Below, one piece after another: positions 24,801 to 35,533 of a DNA stretch of 64,000 nt. A program made the translations under genes and the position numbers. The notes under the pieces are model-generated. The model searched no databases. It saw nothing but the letters and a program-made list of their open reading frames with translations, and was not told where the DNA came from. Every line of letters starts with the position of its first letter. The stretch's first letter is position 1. Origin of the DNA: Eutrigla gurnardus (taxonomy: Eukaryota; Chordata; Actinopteri; Perciformes; Triglidae); assembly GCA_963514095.1 (NCBI GenBank), contig OY741280.1, positions 13,648,297 to 13,712,296 on the forward strand. The letters run 5' to 3'.

Positions 24801-26954
24801 CTGAGCTGAGGCTCTCATTCTCTCTTAACCTCTCTCTCAACATTCTCAGTCATTTAGTGTGAAGCCATCAGTGTAGCTAACTGACACGGCGAGACGGTTC
24901 ACCCTGATAAAGCACTTATTTCTGATGACTGTGCACCTCCAAAAATGGCTCACTAAGCTCATTTCTCAGAAGCCTTCCTTTGTTGTGTGACATGTCAGTG
25001 TTGTTCCAGTAATTCGGACCAAACTGCACCGTTTTCTGACGAGGTCTTACTCTGCTGTTGTGGTTCTTCTCGGACAGTTTGGGCTGCATTTGCTGCACAT
25101 GACAAGAGCTGGCCTGTCCAGTGGGGGGGCAGTGTATCTTTGCCCCTCTCTGTGACAGCAACAACCATGAAGAGCACATTTACAGGACAAGGTTTACCCA
25201 CAACTTTTAAAACGAACGCCCACTCTTGTATGTCGAGGTGTGTGTGTGTACTTGGTATCTGCTGTGTTTTTTTTTCTGTGAGGTTTTGCTTTACTTTTCA
25301 TGATTTGCTTGGCTCCTGCGGTTTGGAGTTCACTATGGTTGCACTCTAGCATGGTGTGTGCGTGTGTGCGTTTGTGTGTTTTTGGCGTGTGTGTACATTT
25401 GTGGTTTCAGTGTTGAAGCTCTGAAATGTTGGAATAATGCAAGGTGCTAATTTAGGCTGTGCATCAGAATCAGATTTGGTGGCATCTTTTTTTTTATGTC
25501 TGTTCAATCCCGTCAAGTTATTGAGTATATTGGTGTAAAACAGTTACAACAACCACTAAAGCTTAGACCTCACCAAACTACTGCTTTGCAAATAAAACTG
25601 CAGCTGTTTTGTTGGCAACTAAGGGTGATGAGGACAGAGAATGTATGCATAATTGGTGGTCTCTCATACAGGAAGTACTGAAAGAGACCGGTACATACAA
25701 AGGAAGTATTCAGCAAAGATGAATACATTATTTTGTGTGATGACCGTCAATCCATCACGCAAAATGTGTTGGGGCTTTAGCTCTAAGTTTGTTGCATGTT
25801 CCTGTGGTTTTACTGCTGCTCCTAACTTTCAGAGTTGTTTCATGTGGTCTTCACATTTCTACACCTTAGAATGGCGACTTCCTGAACTGGTTTGTTGAAC
25901 TTAAAGTGCACCAGTTGTATTTTGGCCTTGCTAAACTTCATTTGGTTGTTTGTCCAGGTCTAAGAGGCCTTTTTAATTAAATAGAAGGGCGGCCCATTGG
26001 ACAATCAAAACATTTTGTTGTCTTTTCCTTTAGTTTTAGAGTTTTAGAACTAGATATTTAGGGCCGCAACTAATGATTTTTATTATCAATTTATCGAAGA
26101 CGAAGAACATTTTGAAAAAAAATTATGTTGACTATTTTTGGTTTGAAAATTACTTTGATTTTACAAAATAGTATCTGATAATTTTTTGTCAATCATTTCA
26201 CCTCTATAGATAAGTTTCCTGTGTAGATTCTGTTCCTTTCATAAGTTAAATGTAATATTAATTCTGATTTGAATAGGTTTTAGCAGCAAAAGGCACACGA
26301 CTGTATAATCAATACATCCTACGAACAAAAAGCCCAAAGATATTAAATTTAAAAATATCAAATAGACAAACGCATAAATGAAACCAGAGAATTGTTTTCT
26401 TTTCTTTTTCATTTTTGCCTGGTCATTGACTTTAATTATTAATCAGTGATCAAAATTGTTGCTGATTAATTTTCGGTTCAGCAACTAATCAATTAATGGA
26501 ATGATGATGAATGTTTCAGCTGTACTCCTACATCCTCCTGGGTCCATTTCACTCACAGTTAATCACATCTAATCACGTGTCCTAACGCTCTGCAAAAACT
26601 AAGCGGACACTTTATTGAAACTGTTTCAGCTACGAACGTCTGAAAAAAGTGTTGCTTATCGTTGCTTTCGCTGCATTAATACTCAATCTAATGTTGGTAT
26701 GATCAAAGTGATCCAAGACACTGTATCGTGCCATAGCTCCTCCGAGCAGCTCAGCAAACCTTTTTTTAGATTTCCACTCTGTGGTTTCTAGCTTGTAAAC
26801 ACGATCAAGCTGAAAACGTTGACTTGATTACGTTGCATGAGTTCCTTTGATCACTCCTGAGCTTCACTGACACTCTACGGAAATAGTGTATTGACTTCAA
26901 CCTCTTTATAAATACTTTGTGTCTTGTGACAGGGCGAAAACCAGTGACTGCTAA
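18531..26954 (+). CDS. ptpn2: PTPN2 (T-cell protein tyrosine phosphatase), assembly lacks the catalytic exons
   Basis: Non-receptor tyrosine phosphatase that dephosphorylates JAK/STAT and receptor kinases. Exons seen: 18531-18587, 19089-19179, 19291-19391, 21300-21398, 24061-24269, 24389-24484, 26933-26954. The N-terminus (DFEDIDSEGRWQKLYLEIRN) and YINASLVAMEEAQRSYILTQ match PTPN2 better than PTPN1. The NRWRELSRED block and the KRRRED and EKKRKR basic stretches match the PTPN2 C-terminal region. About 180 residues that should follow KGS, including the WPD loop, HCSAGIGRSGT and the Q-loop, are absent; a 200-N gap lies in that interval. The last exon reads through KRKR to AKTSDC and stop, like the short nuclear TC45 tail. 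Intron 3 uses a GC donor. A teleost ptpn2a or ptpn2b assignment is not possible from here. Confidence 0.92.
19392..21299 (+). other. ptpn2 intron 3, GC-AG type
   Basis: The donor reads ACTCAG then GCAAGT at 19392 and the acceptor is CCCCCAG ending at 21299. Both flanking exons keep the frame (LTQ then GPLRNTCGHFW). Near 19482-19550 is a fragment of the AT-rich interspersed repeat ('tcaattgactaatcaattaa'). The rest is AT-rich with nothing recognised. Confidence 0.85.
21761..21885. repeat. Compound (CA)n and (CT)n microsatellite
   Basis: CA tract 21761-21836 with a few CC interruptions, then CT tract 21852-21885, inside the ptpn2 intron. It generates open frames on both strands that are not genes. 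Confidence 0.97.
22320..23390 (-). mobile_element. Decayed LINE reverse-transcriptase fragment
   Basis: On the minus strand, broken frames carry pieces of a non-LTR reverse transcriptase: VRKTLIRLNMSKVDPDNIPG (near 23090), CFKMVTIIPIPKK then NDYQPLAVTLILMKC (near 22950), RSTDNAVSPAIHT (near 22800), and a 3'-proximal LFTLLPSGKCYKSISCCTTG then SSFFPQALRFL (near 22420-22330). These are characteristic of the L2/CR1/jockey-like LINEs annotated in fish. Frameshifts, stops and an internal deletion show it is dead. It lies in the ptpn2 intron just left of the assembly gap. Confidence 0.85.
23449..23648. other. Assembly gap of exactly 200 N
   Basis: A run of 200 N, probably a fixed-size placeholder. 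It lies in the interval where the missing ptpn2 catalytic exons should be, next to a LINE fragment and microsatellites that could have broken the assembly. Confidence 0.99.
24485..26932 (+). other. Last ptpn2 intron
   Basis: GTGATT donor and GACAG acceptor. It contains a long copy of the AT-rich interspersed repeat (26062-26525). I searched by eye for an exon encoding a hydrophobic TC48-type membrane tail and saw none. Confidence 0.7.
26062..26525 (+). repeat. Near full-length AT-rich interspersed teleost repeat
   Basis: Begins GGGCCGCAACTAATGATTTT and ends 'cagcaactaatcaattaatg...gtttcagctgtac', with inverted similarity between its ends. The interior 'cccaaagatattaaatttaa' is typical of this family. 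It is the longest of at least six copies or fragments in the window. Confidence 0.7.
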
Positions 26955-27850
26955 CCACCTGCGGCCATGCGCCTACAGCCCTGGCAGCAAAGCCAACATC
27001 GGCAGGGATCTCCAGCTCTCTCCAAACCTCGGTGTCCTTCTTCCTCGACTCCAAACCACTCTTCTTCACCTCCACCACATCAGCCAGCTCTCTTTATCGC
27101 CTTTTTTTTTGTGGGTCCCAGCCCTGAAGCATTAGTCAGCCATCGCACATGTCCCGTTTCTTCCTCCCGTCTGCAGCGTGTCACTCCTCAATCTCTAACC
27201 TCAGCTCTCCCCACGTCTCCTCATCCTCTCTAAAACTGTTTACAGCAGACACTTCAACATTCTTTGAAGATAGCACATTTGAAAAGACGAACACACACCA
27301 GCGCTTTCTCCCTCAGTCACACCTCAACACAGCCTGCGCTGCTTCTGGAGTCAGAGAATCTGTTTATTGCTTTAATATTATTATTTTGCAGCTTTGTCAT
27401 TCTATTATGGGTTTTTGCATTTGTGAAATTCAGACTGAGGCTAGGGGCTAAGCATTGCCGATATGTAATGCTGTTCATATGTGTATTTTTAGAGAACTTT
27501 TTTTTTTTTTTCAGAGGCAAACATAAATGTTCTATTTTTTATAAGAGATTACTTGAAGTTTTCCAGTGATGGGGTTGGTTTAATGAAAAGCACTGCCTCC
27601 TCCCACATGAGAAATTCAGTGGCATGTAATGTTTCCATGATGTACATAGTGTTCTTTTTAAAAGATGTGTGTAAAAAAGAGAGAAAAAAAGACATATTTT
27701 TGCTTGTAAAAAAACAAAAAGAACCACAATGTTACAGATTTGAATACAGTAGAAACCTGATTTGATGACTTGTTCTCCTTTTGAAATGAAATTGTCTTAA
27801 GTTTCTCTTTCTCTTAGAGCGTAATCTACAAATAAAACTGGTATTATCTA
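26955..27850 (+). terminator. ptpn2: ptpn2 3' UTR with polyadenylation signal
   Basis: An AATAAA at 27831-27836 about 880 nt past the stop is the best candidate cleavage signal. The long open frames between 26967 and 27569 have no recognisable similarity and are treated as UTR. Confidence 0.65.
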
Positions 27851-29249
27851 GTTTGCATAACAACTTGCCTTTGCTCTTTTCTGGTTACTGGTCACCACCA
27901 GCCTGATTGATTGGTTGAGTTGTCGTAAGCAGCGACTTTATTACATACTTGATGTAACTTAGAGCAATAATTTGGATTTTGATAAAGCACTCGTTGTTAA
28001 GGTTCCTTAATTCTGATGCTGACCTTGCTTAAAAAAATAGACTTTCCTGTGTTGATCTCCTGTAACTGGCCTACAATATACTAATATATGGGGCATGGCT
28101 AATGGCCATGGCTAATTAACGCACAGGTGGCCATCAAAAAGCTCATGCTGGTCATTTCCAGTTAAGTCAGGAGCGTTTGCTGAATCTGAGGTGTCACTCT
28201 TAAGAGCTCACTGTAAGAAGTAAAGAATACAAAAATGTTTTAATGTGTAGCTGCTTATGAAGACTGGAAACAATACCTGTAAGACAACCAGGGCATTAAA
28301 AACTACAAGTTGCCAGGCAACGAGCAGAAGTTCCTGCTCTCTTAAGCCAAGCACTAGCGTGTACACAAGTAACCGTTGAATGGCAACTTATTTCCAAACC
28401 CATGTTATTATTTTACGGATTAAAGAGATAACGTGTAAATTGGCGAGCTTTCGAGGTTTGTAAATGTATTACCATAGGATAGAGGCAAGCTAGCGGTTTT
28501 CACATTTCCAGTCTATATGCTAAGCTAACAGTTTATTGGTCATGATGCTAATATTATCCTAGCAATGCAAACTGCATGAATTCTAAAGCCTGTTGACTTT
28601 TACTTTTATAACGAAGGTGAAATTTGTTCCATAAGTTAATAATTTTTGTTGGCAAGTAGCCATAATATCTCTTAATCAAGTGGTATCAGTCTTTTCATTT
28701 ACTATAACTTACCCCTGCCAAAAAGCAAATCAATGTATTTCATAAAATGTCTATTCCTCTAATAATGCTTTTATTATAGAACTAAATCTCAGAATACCTC
28801 AACTATCTTTAAGCCAATATTTGTCATTGGTTCAATAATATTGCTTTTAGGGCCAGCAGCATTTTTCAAATTGTCTTTTTAAACATACATTTTTATGGTT
28901 CCCTCTTTAAAAAAAAATATGTTGTCAGGACATTCCTATCCCACGAGCAGTCCGACACAGAAACCACCCAAAAGCAAAGATGCAGACTGAAAGGAAAACC
29001 TCAAACACAGCAAGGGAGTTTCAGAAAGTCAAAGTATGAATCAGAGTGCTCTCTTTTTACCACTATGCAAGTTGTTGTAACATGTTCGTAGAAAGGAATC
29101 AAATTACACAGGCGGGACTACCAGGAATACAGTGTGGCACCTGGCCAACCACTTTCAGTTAAGCGAGTGGAGGCAGGGTCCAGAGAGTAACACAATCGAA
29201 GCCTCAATCATTTTAGATATAAATTCACACTGAGGTCTTGTCGCAATCT
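27851..29249. other. Intergenic region between convergent ptpn2 and psmg2
   Basis: About 1.4 kb of AT-rich DNA separates the two 3' ends. No exon, RNA gene or recognised repeat was identified. Confidence 0.6.
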
Positions 29250-29255
29250 TTTATT
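29250..29255 (-). terminator. psmg2: psmg2 polyadenylation signal (AATAAA)
   Basis: TTTATT on the plus strand reads AATAAA on the minus strand, about 250 nt past the psmg2 stop codon, giving a short 3' UTR. Confidence 0.65.
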
Positions 29256-29503
29256 GAAAAGAACAATTCTTGGAAATCATATGCAATTCCTGTCAAATTG
29301 TGTCATTTGGTTTGATTGTAATCAAAATAAAGGAGATGGTGATGAATGTCAGAGAATGTGAGAGTTCTTATGGGTTCAGTTTATAACCAAGTTTGAAATC
29401 CAAGCCAGTTAAACTCAATATAATACATACAAGACTATGCTGTAGTTCCCAGAAGCTAATTATGAGCTAGAAATAGTAAAAACATACTGTATATATATAT
29501 ATA

Positions 29504-31779
29504 TCAGAACAGTGCTGGAGGGATGCCGCTGCCAAAAAGAAGACTCCAGGAAGTTGGGATCTTCCATTTGCTGGGTTTCTGGCTCTGAAATGGGAATCGG
29601 GCTAAAGCATTAGAATTATAATCTTAGCAGTAGATCATCTTTGTCTTAATTGTAGGCAATAGGGCTCTGTAATCTAACCGTATGTCACTTACAGGATTGT
29701 CCAGCAGATGAAGCCAGTCGTTGAGGTGGTTGACCAGTGTGAAGGCGTCTGGGATGTTGTCACCTTCTGAACAGAAGAGAAGCAGCACAGCCAAGGCGAG
29801 ATCCTCTGTACAACTGAACACAACATCCAGCACACATAATCAGACACACACACAAAAAAATCCCTTATGATTACTGGGTTGTTTTAACTGAATTTAAACA
29901 TATATTGTAGTTGAGAAATCAGATTTTGTTATTATCATACTAAAGCTAGTCTGCAATATTTAAGTAGACTATTAGTCGATACACATAATACTATGTAACA
30001 TTATATAAAAGGTTATTTTTGATGTCTTTAGGAAGTTGCCAACAGGTGATGTGACTTTGTCTTCATACCCGTCTGTGTAGAGTCCTTTGGTTATGCCCCC
30101 TCCAGGGACGTAAAGGCGTGGCTCTACGTTGGGGTCTGTCAGTTCCGGGAAAGCCGACACCCGCTCCATCTCCCTCCAGCCAAGCTCCTTCAACACATCC
30201 GCACTCTCCTTAAGCAGGGATGGAGTGACCAGGTACCTCAAAGTAGTGCTAACACGGACACATATCTGTTAGTAGAACTGCAAAAAGGCAAAGACGATGA
30301 AGTGGAGTGCATGGTCAGGTACCCTTTCATTTGTTGGTCATCCCTCTGGTAGGCGTGGCTGCTGGACAGAACTACAGTCTTGGAGAACCCGCTGGCTTTG
30401 ATCCAAGACACGAGCAGCTGACGGAACTTTTTGGATTTTGTCTGCAATTTAAACAACATACAGTTAAAAAAGTAGACCTGAAACAAAACAAAAACACTAA
30501 TTTGGATCATCAAATACAAAGAATCAACTCATGCTGATGCAACACAATGTGGTTTTACCGGAATAATTGGTGCCCTGATTTGAAGAACGGCCACCTTCAG
30601 TTCTCCTGCTGTGTAAACTGTTGACGAGAGATTATGGATTATATTTTATAATGTGGACCCAAAAGCTAGTGGCAGGAGACAAACCAATTTAACACTAATA
30701 ACTTTCAGGACAGCGTTTTTTCCCCCCTACACATGCAGGTTATCAAACAAAATATTTTTATATTGTTAATTATTTTGGCCGTGTTTTGAAAAAATGATAT
30801 TGGTACAGGGTTACTTCACATGTGAAATGTGATGGTACCTTCTGCAGGGGTGTGCAGCTCCTCAGCATCTTCTTTACAGGTGGTGTACGGGTTGTTTCCA
30901 GTCATGGGGATGAGACAGTCCGTGTGTATGTAGCCCACTCTGCTCATGTTGAGAGTGGACACAATGAGGTCCACAGCCAGCTGGCCCACATTACCCACAG
31001 CTACTGCTGGCTGGGGGGTTAGGCTTGGTGTTAGGCGTTTGATGCCATTTACAAATGTCATACAAACCAAACAATTCATCTAATAATTGAGAAAATAATC
31101 CTTAATGTAAATAATAATGAATTGCGCCACTATTTAAAACAGTCAAAGGGTAATAAATACATGGAAATGCATGGGTTATTATATACCTAATGATATAACA
31201 TTTGTCTGCAAATTACTTTCACTTTTGGTGGTCTTTTATTTGTAGTTGAGTATATAAACAGTGTGGTTATTGGTACTTTTACTTTAGTAAATTATCTACT
31301 TCCTGTGCCGATGTGGATATGTGGTTCTGGGTTATTAATCTAAATAAAATTCTGGCCAAAACAGGAAGCAAGTGACCTAGTATTCTTTTATTTCCTCAGG
31401 TGTTTTTGTTCGGTGTGAGGTCAGAGGACAGAAACAGGATTAATACATTGATAAAGAAGGCAGGATCCATTATTATATCGCTAGATGTGTGAACTTGGAG
31501 TTGGCAACACTGGACTGCGTTGTTCAGCTGGATATGTTCTTTGGAATATAACGAACTCTTGCTAGTTTCTCAAAACATCCATCACGAGTTTTAAATACCA
31601 GAAGCGACAACAAGGCGGAAGACTCGTTAGTAAGTTAAACAAGGAAACCACCACTAACGTAACACACTTTTTTTTTTTATGTCCGTCCAAATGAAACCAA
31701 AAACTCAAGAAGTGTCACTCACCATGACGAGGGTGAAATCTTTGAAGGAGGGCGGTGAGTTTTGTGAAGAGATAAACAT
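29504..31779 (-). CDS. psmg2: PSMG2 (PAC2) proteasome assembly chaperone 2, seven exons
   Basis: PSMG2 pairs with PSMG1 and guides assembly of the 20S proteasome alpha ring. Exons in coding order: 31779-31723, 31010-30839, 30608-30559, 30441-30323, 30248-30069, 29813-29693, 29584-29504. They sum to 780 nt, 259 residues plus stop, against 264 in human. The start has a perfect GCCACCATG context. Conserved stretches are VGNVGQLAVDLIVSTLNMS, VVLSSSHAYQR, YVPGGGITKGLY and FCSEGDNIPDAFTLV, and the C-terminus WKIPTSWSLLFGSGIPPALF is almost the same as in human. All introns are GT-AG and phases agree. For exon 5 the acceptor TTAG then CACTAC was chosen because it restores the LRYLVTPS block. The gene faces ptpn2 tail to tail, as in human 18p11. 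Confidence 0.96.
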
Positions 31780-32610
31780 GGTGGCTTTTTTTTTAGCAGA
31801 GCCAAACAGATACTGAGTGGCAGGTTTAAATGTAATTATATTGTTATCTAAAATTATATTCTCCCGGTTTCTATCTTCATGCCTGCTTGTGTGTGTGTGG
31901 ACCTACTGGGCTGTAACTCTGCGGCGAGGGTTGATGACAGAGCGGCTTTAGTAGCCGCTTGAAATGCCTGAATGAAATTAATCTTAAAAGGCTTATTTGT
32001 GGGGGAAAGTATATAGGTCTGTACCGACTGTACAAAAGGGCGTTTATATATTCTCATCTTTCCTGTAGGATATATAGTTGAAGTAGTGTTTTAGGATTTT
32101 CTTATATAATCAGGCAAATGAACGGTCAAATCGCAGCTTCGCAAAGATTTCGTGCGTAGCAGAGATGTTCAACTTCCCCCTTTTCAAGCAGCGAAATCTC
32201 CGACAGAACAGTTACATTTACAACTGCAACAATTACTACTACTACCACCATATAAGGGCGAAAATATAGCCTATACAGTCAGATAAAATAATAAAATAGC
32301 GAGCATTTACAGTTTGAGATGAAAGTAATCATAAAACCAAAAATTATGAGTGTAAATGAAAGGAAGCAATTATCTAATAATATATGCATGTATTGCCTCT
32401 GCAAATAATCAAAAATGGTAATAAAACACTGTAGCAACATACCCATCCTTTGCATAAAATGTCCAGTGTTATTTGAATTGAGCAAATCACCATCTAATGG
32501 AAATGTGCAGAAACTTTACTATTAATCATAACATCTCATGCTAATGCCGTGTGCCAGTACTATTGATACATTTAATGCATTATAAACTCTTATACCTCTT
32601 GACGAAATCA
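31780..32610. other. psmg2 upstream region and spacer to dehydrogenase copy A
   Basis: This AT-rich spacer holds the psmg2 promoter (not resolvable by eye) and the end of the copy A transcript. Nothing else was recognised. Confidence 0.5.
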
Positions 32611-32613
32611 ACC

Positions 32614-32619
32614 TTTATT
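32614..32619 (-). terminator. Dehydrogenase copy A polyadenylation signal (AATAAA)
   Basis: TTTATT on the plus strand, AATAAA on the minus, about 196 nt past the copy A stop. Confidence 0.55.
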
Positions 32620-32814
32620 TGAAATTTGCATCCCATTTTACAGGTAATCATCATAATTATACAATTACACATTTTCTAATTGGTGAATCAGTTCAATCAA
32701 GTGTATTGTAACACAAATAAACAGCTGATATGGACAGAAAAACACATGTACAAACTAATGTATACAATGCATCCTGTATTATGAAGAGTCTAACATGAGC
32801 TACCATCATTGAAG

Positions 32815-35530
32815 TCATTTTAGTTTCACTTCATTGGGAATCGTTTGGCCGTTCAGTACAGCCAAAGCATTTTCTAACATCCCCTGCACTATCGTTCCTG
32901 TGGTAGTGTAAGTGTTGGTGCCAATGTGGGGGGTGATCAGCACATTCGGGAGGCCAAGGAGAGGATGATCCCTGCACAAGATGAAGAAGAAGAGTTTTAG
33001 GGAGCCAGCAAGAAGTTTGGTTAAGTGTTGGTAAATGTCAAACTCTGCTTCTATTCACTATTATTAGCTAGCCGCCTTGTTATGTCTGGAAACATAGTGG
33101 ATGAGAGAAAAGTTGCAGGCCAGACAAACAAAACAAGCTAAAATCCTTGAAAAACCATCACAGAGCTGTACAGAGCTACAGGGTGACAAAGCTCCGTACT
33201 TTCATAACTAATACTGATATATTTAGCATAATATACACATTTGTGCAATACAAAATACTGCTTACGGCAGCTTTAAAGGAACATAGACAGAATGATCATT
33301 TATATGTGTAGTCAGCTATACGTCTGCACCTCCTCTTCACTCTCTTTTCAGACCTTGTCATGAAAAGGCATTGTCAACTCATGCTGAATTGTGTCCTCTG
33401 TGATCCATTTATGAGGAGGTACATTTTTGTACAATAAAAGTGAGACTATGCAACTTGTGTGAGGAATTGACGCATTAACGTCAAGCACAAAGCAATCTTT
33501 ATCTAAAGCAAGAGTATGCTTTATTGATTATTATAGTATGGGGACAACATTTTATTCAAAGAGGAAGAAAGTTCTTCTTTCAAAAGTTGAATAGTCTTAT
33601 TTAATGAATTGTGAATCAGGTTGAAGTGTGTGGTGAGACCTTGGTAAAGGTTCAGGGTGAGTCACATCTAACGCCGCTCCACGAATGGTTCCAGACTGCA
33701 GAGCTTCGACTAAAGCATCCTGGTCCAAAGTCAGACCTAAAGCATGAAAAGAATAGATTAAGCATCACTCTTTTTCTTTAACCAGGATTAATAAAGTTTG
33801 GGGGACTTGGGGAAATCAGGCATCTTACCTCTGCCGATGTTGACCAGCGTTGCTGTGGGTTTCATGAGGGACAGCTCTCTGTGGCCGATCAGGCCTTTGG
33901 TTTCAGGGGTCAGGGTTAACGCCAGCATGACAAAGTCCGACTCTTTCAGGAGGTCGTCCATGTTCTCACAGTAAATCGCACCCACCGCCTGCTCATCTTC
34001 AACACTCCTGAACAGCAGAGAGAGAAGATGAAGCTGACCGTAACATTGTCTCATTTGCTTTGGAATATCCGGTTATAGTAGTATACAAAATCTTTTTTTG
34101 GTTATTATTGGATTTTGACATGATATTCTATCTTCTATTTGAATTATATCGGAATCAAACGTTTACCTCCTGGTCCTGTTGTGATACAGGATCTTCATGT
34201 TAAATCCTTTGCCTCTTTGAGCAATTTTGGAGCCAATATGTCCCATTCCAATAATCCCAAGAGTCGACCCTGTGACTTCATCTCCCATCAGGCGTAGTGG
34301 TATATAGTTGATGTTGGGGTCAAGACATATTCGGTGACCTACAGAAAAACAAGACATTCTCTCAAACTAGATTTCTTTTATCACCAATGCCACATTGAGG
34401 ACGGTACTGCCTCTTGGTGCTGCTTGTATTTAAAGTGCACATTTCAAAACCTTACAACGTGCTTGTGGACACTGAAGCATAATAACTTAGAAAAAATGAT
34501 AGGTGTTCAGTTAGGACTTTAAACAACCAAGACAGTTTGCTGAGGGCCCAGGGGGAAACTGCCACAGCCTCGGGCCCAGGACAGAAAATAAACAACCTAT
34601 AGGCACTTTGTCGCGTCCAAGAACAAACACGAAGTTACGATTAGTTTTGTCTGTCTCATGATTTCCTGTTTTATTTTGAAATCTAACTCTCCACTCGTTT
34701 CAGGTAACTTCCCCCTGTGTTTTCCACAGGTCACAGTCCGGTCACAGGTCCCATTACCTTGTGTATATATAGTCTGCGCTTCCCGTTGTCCTGTGCCAGC
34801 CACGTTAGCCCAAGTCAGGTTTTGAATTCTCTTACGTATTTTGCCATAGTCTAGCTTAACATTATTTTGATACTTTGTTTTGCCTTTGTCCTGTATCGTT
34901 GTTTTCCTCTCCGTGAGTGATTTTCCTTTCCTACTTTGTTATTAAAATATTGTTCACTTTGTCTTGGAGTCTAGCATTTGGGTTCACGTCAAAAGTTCAG
35001 TCGTGACACACTTCCATTGAAACACACTAAAGTGGGCGTGTTTGAGACAGAGGGTGAAAACACAAAATAAAAATATTAACCTGGTAATTAGCATACTATG
35101 TGACACTTTAAATTAGTTTTGTCCCCTGAGAGACACGTTGACATATTGACTCACCTTCAACGATCCTGCGTGCCGAGGCCAGAAGCAGACCCATCGCCAT
35201 ATCTGCGGTGGCGTCGCTCACCGCACAGGGAGTGTTGGTCACCTTCACTCCTAGACCGGTGATGTACGGCACATCCATGTGGTCGATGCCCGCTCCTCCG
35301 CTTGCAATCACCTTCAGCGAGGGAAGCAAACTGAGCAGCGAAGGTGTCGCTGCCGGGTGGGCCTTCCACATCAACAAGGCCTGGATTTTAGGCCCGTGCA
35401 GCAGAGGGTTTTGAAGGAGGTCTTTGAGGGGAATGATTTGGAAGTGTTGCGTTATTAAGCCCATCACCTCTTCAATGTAACCTTGTTCGCCCACCTCTGA
35501 GATCAGAGCCCATGGCTTGTTATCTTCCAT
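32815..35530 (-). CDS. GRHPR-like D-2-hydroxyacid dehydrogenase, tandem copy A
   Basis: NAD(P)-dependent reductase of the glyoxylate/hydroxypyruvate or 2-ketogluconate reductase group; it should reduce small 2-oxo acids in the cytosol. Exons in coding order: 35530-35155, 34338-34167, 34007-33829, 33736-33640, 32971-32815. They give 326 residues plus stop (human GRHPR 328). The dinucleotide-binding GIIGMGHIG lies near residues 155-163. Catalytic residues are the Arg of VNIGRG, the Glu of THPEPLP and the His of TPHIG. All splice sites are GT-AG and the start MEDNKPWALISEVG is shared with copy B. The usually conserved NTPGVVSDATAD segment reads NTPCAVSDATAD. Intron 1 carries a solo LTR. A CAG acceptor three bases before the ATG suggests an upstream noncoding exon, possibly one ending in GTAAGT near 36138. 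Confidence 0.92.
34609..35008 (+). mobile_element. Solo LTR (400 bp) with 5-bp target-site duplication
   Basis: Ends are TGTCGCG and CGTGACA, with CACTT on both sides (34604-34608 and 35009-35013). Inside, on the plus strand, are a TATA box (TATATATA, 34764-34771) and an ATTAAA (34941-34946), as expected for U3-R-U5. The 5-bp duplication fits a Ty3/Gypsy-type or retrovirus-like element. No internal region is left, so it arose by LTR-LTR recombination. It is antisense to the host gene. Confidence 0.85.
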
Positions 35531-35533
35531 GAC

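Noticed and set aside
26967..27569. Ser/Pro-rich frames after the ptpn2 stop
   Set aside because: They lie between the stop and the polyadenylation signal in frames not continuous with the exon; they are 3' UTR.
32815..35530. Dehydrogenase copy A as a pseudogene
   Set aside because: All five exons, splice sites, cofactor motif and catalytic residues are intact, with no frameshift or stop.
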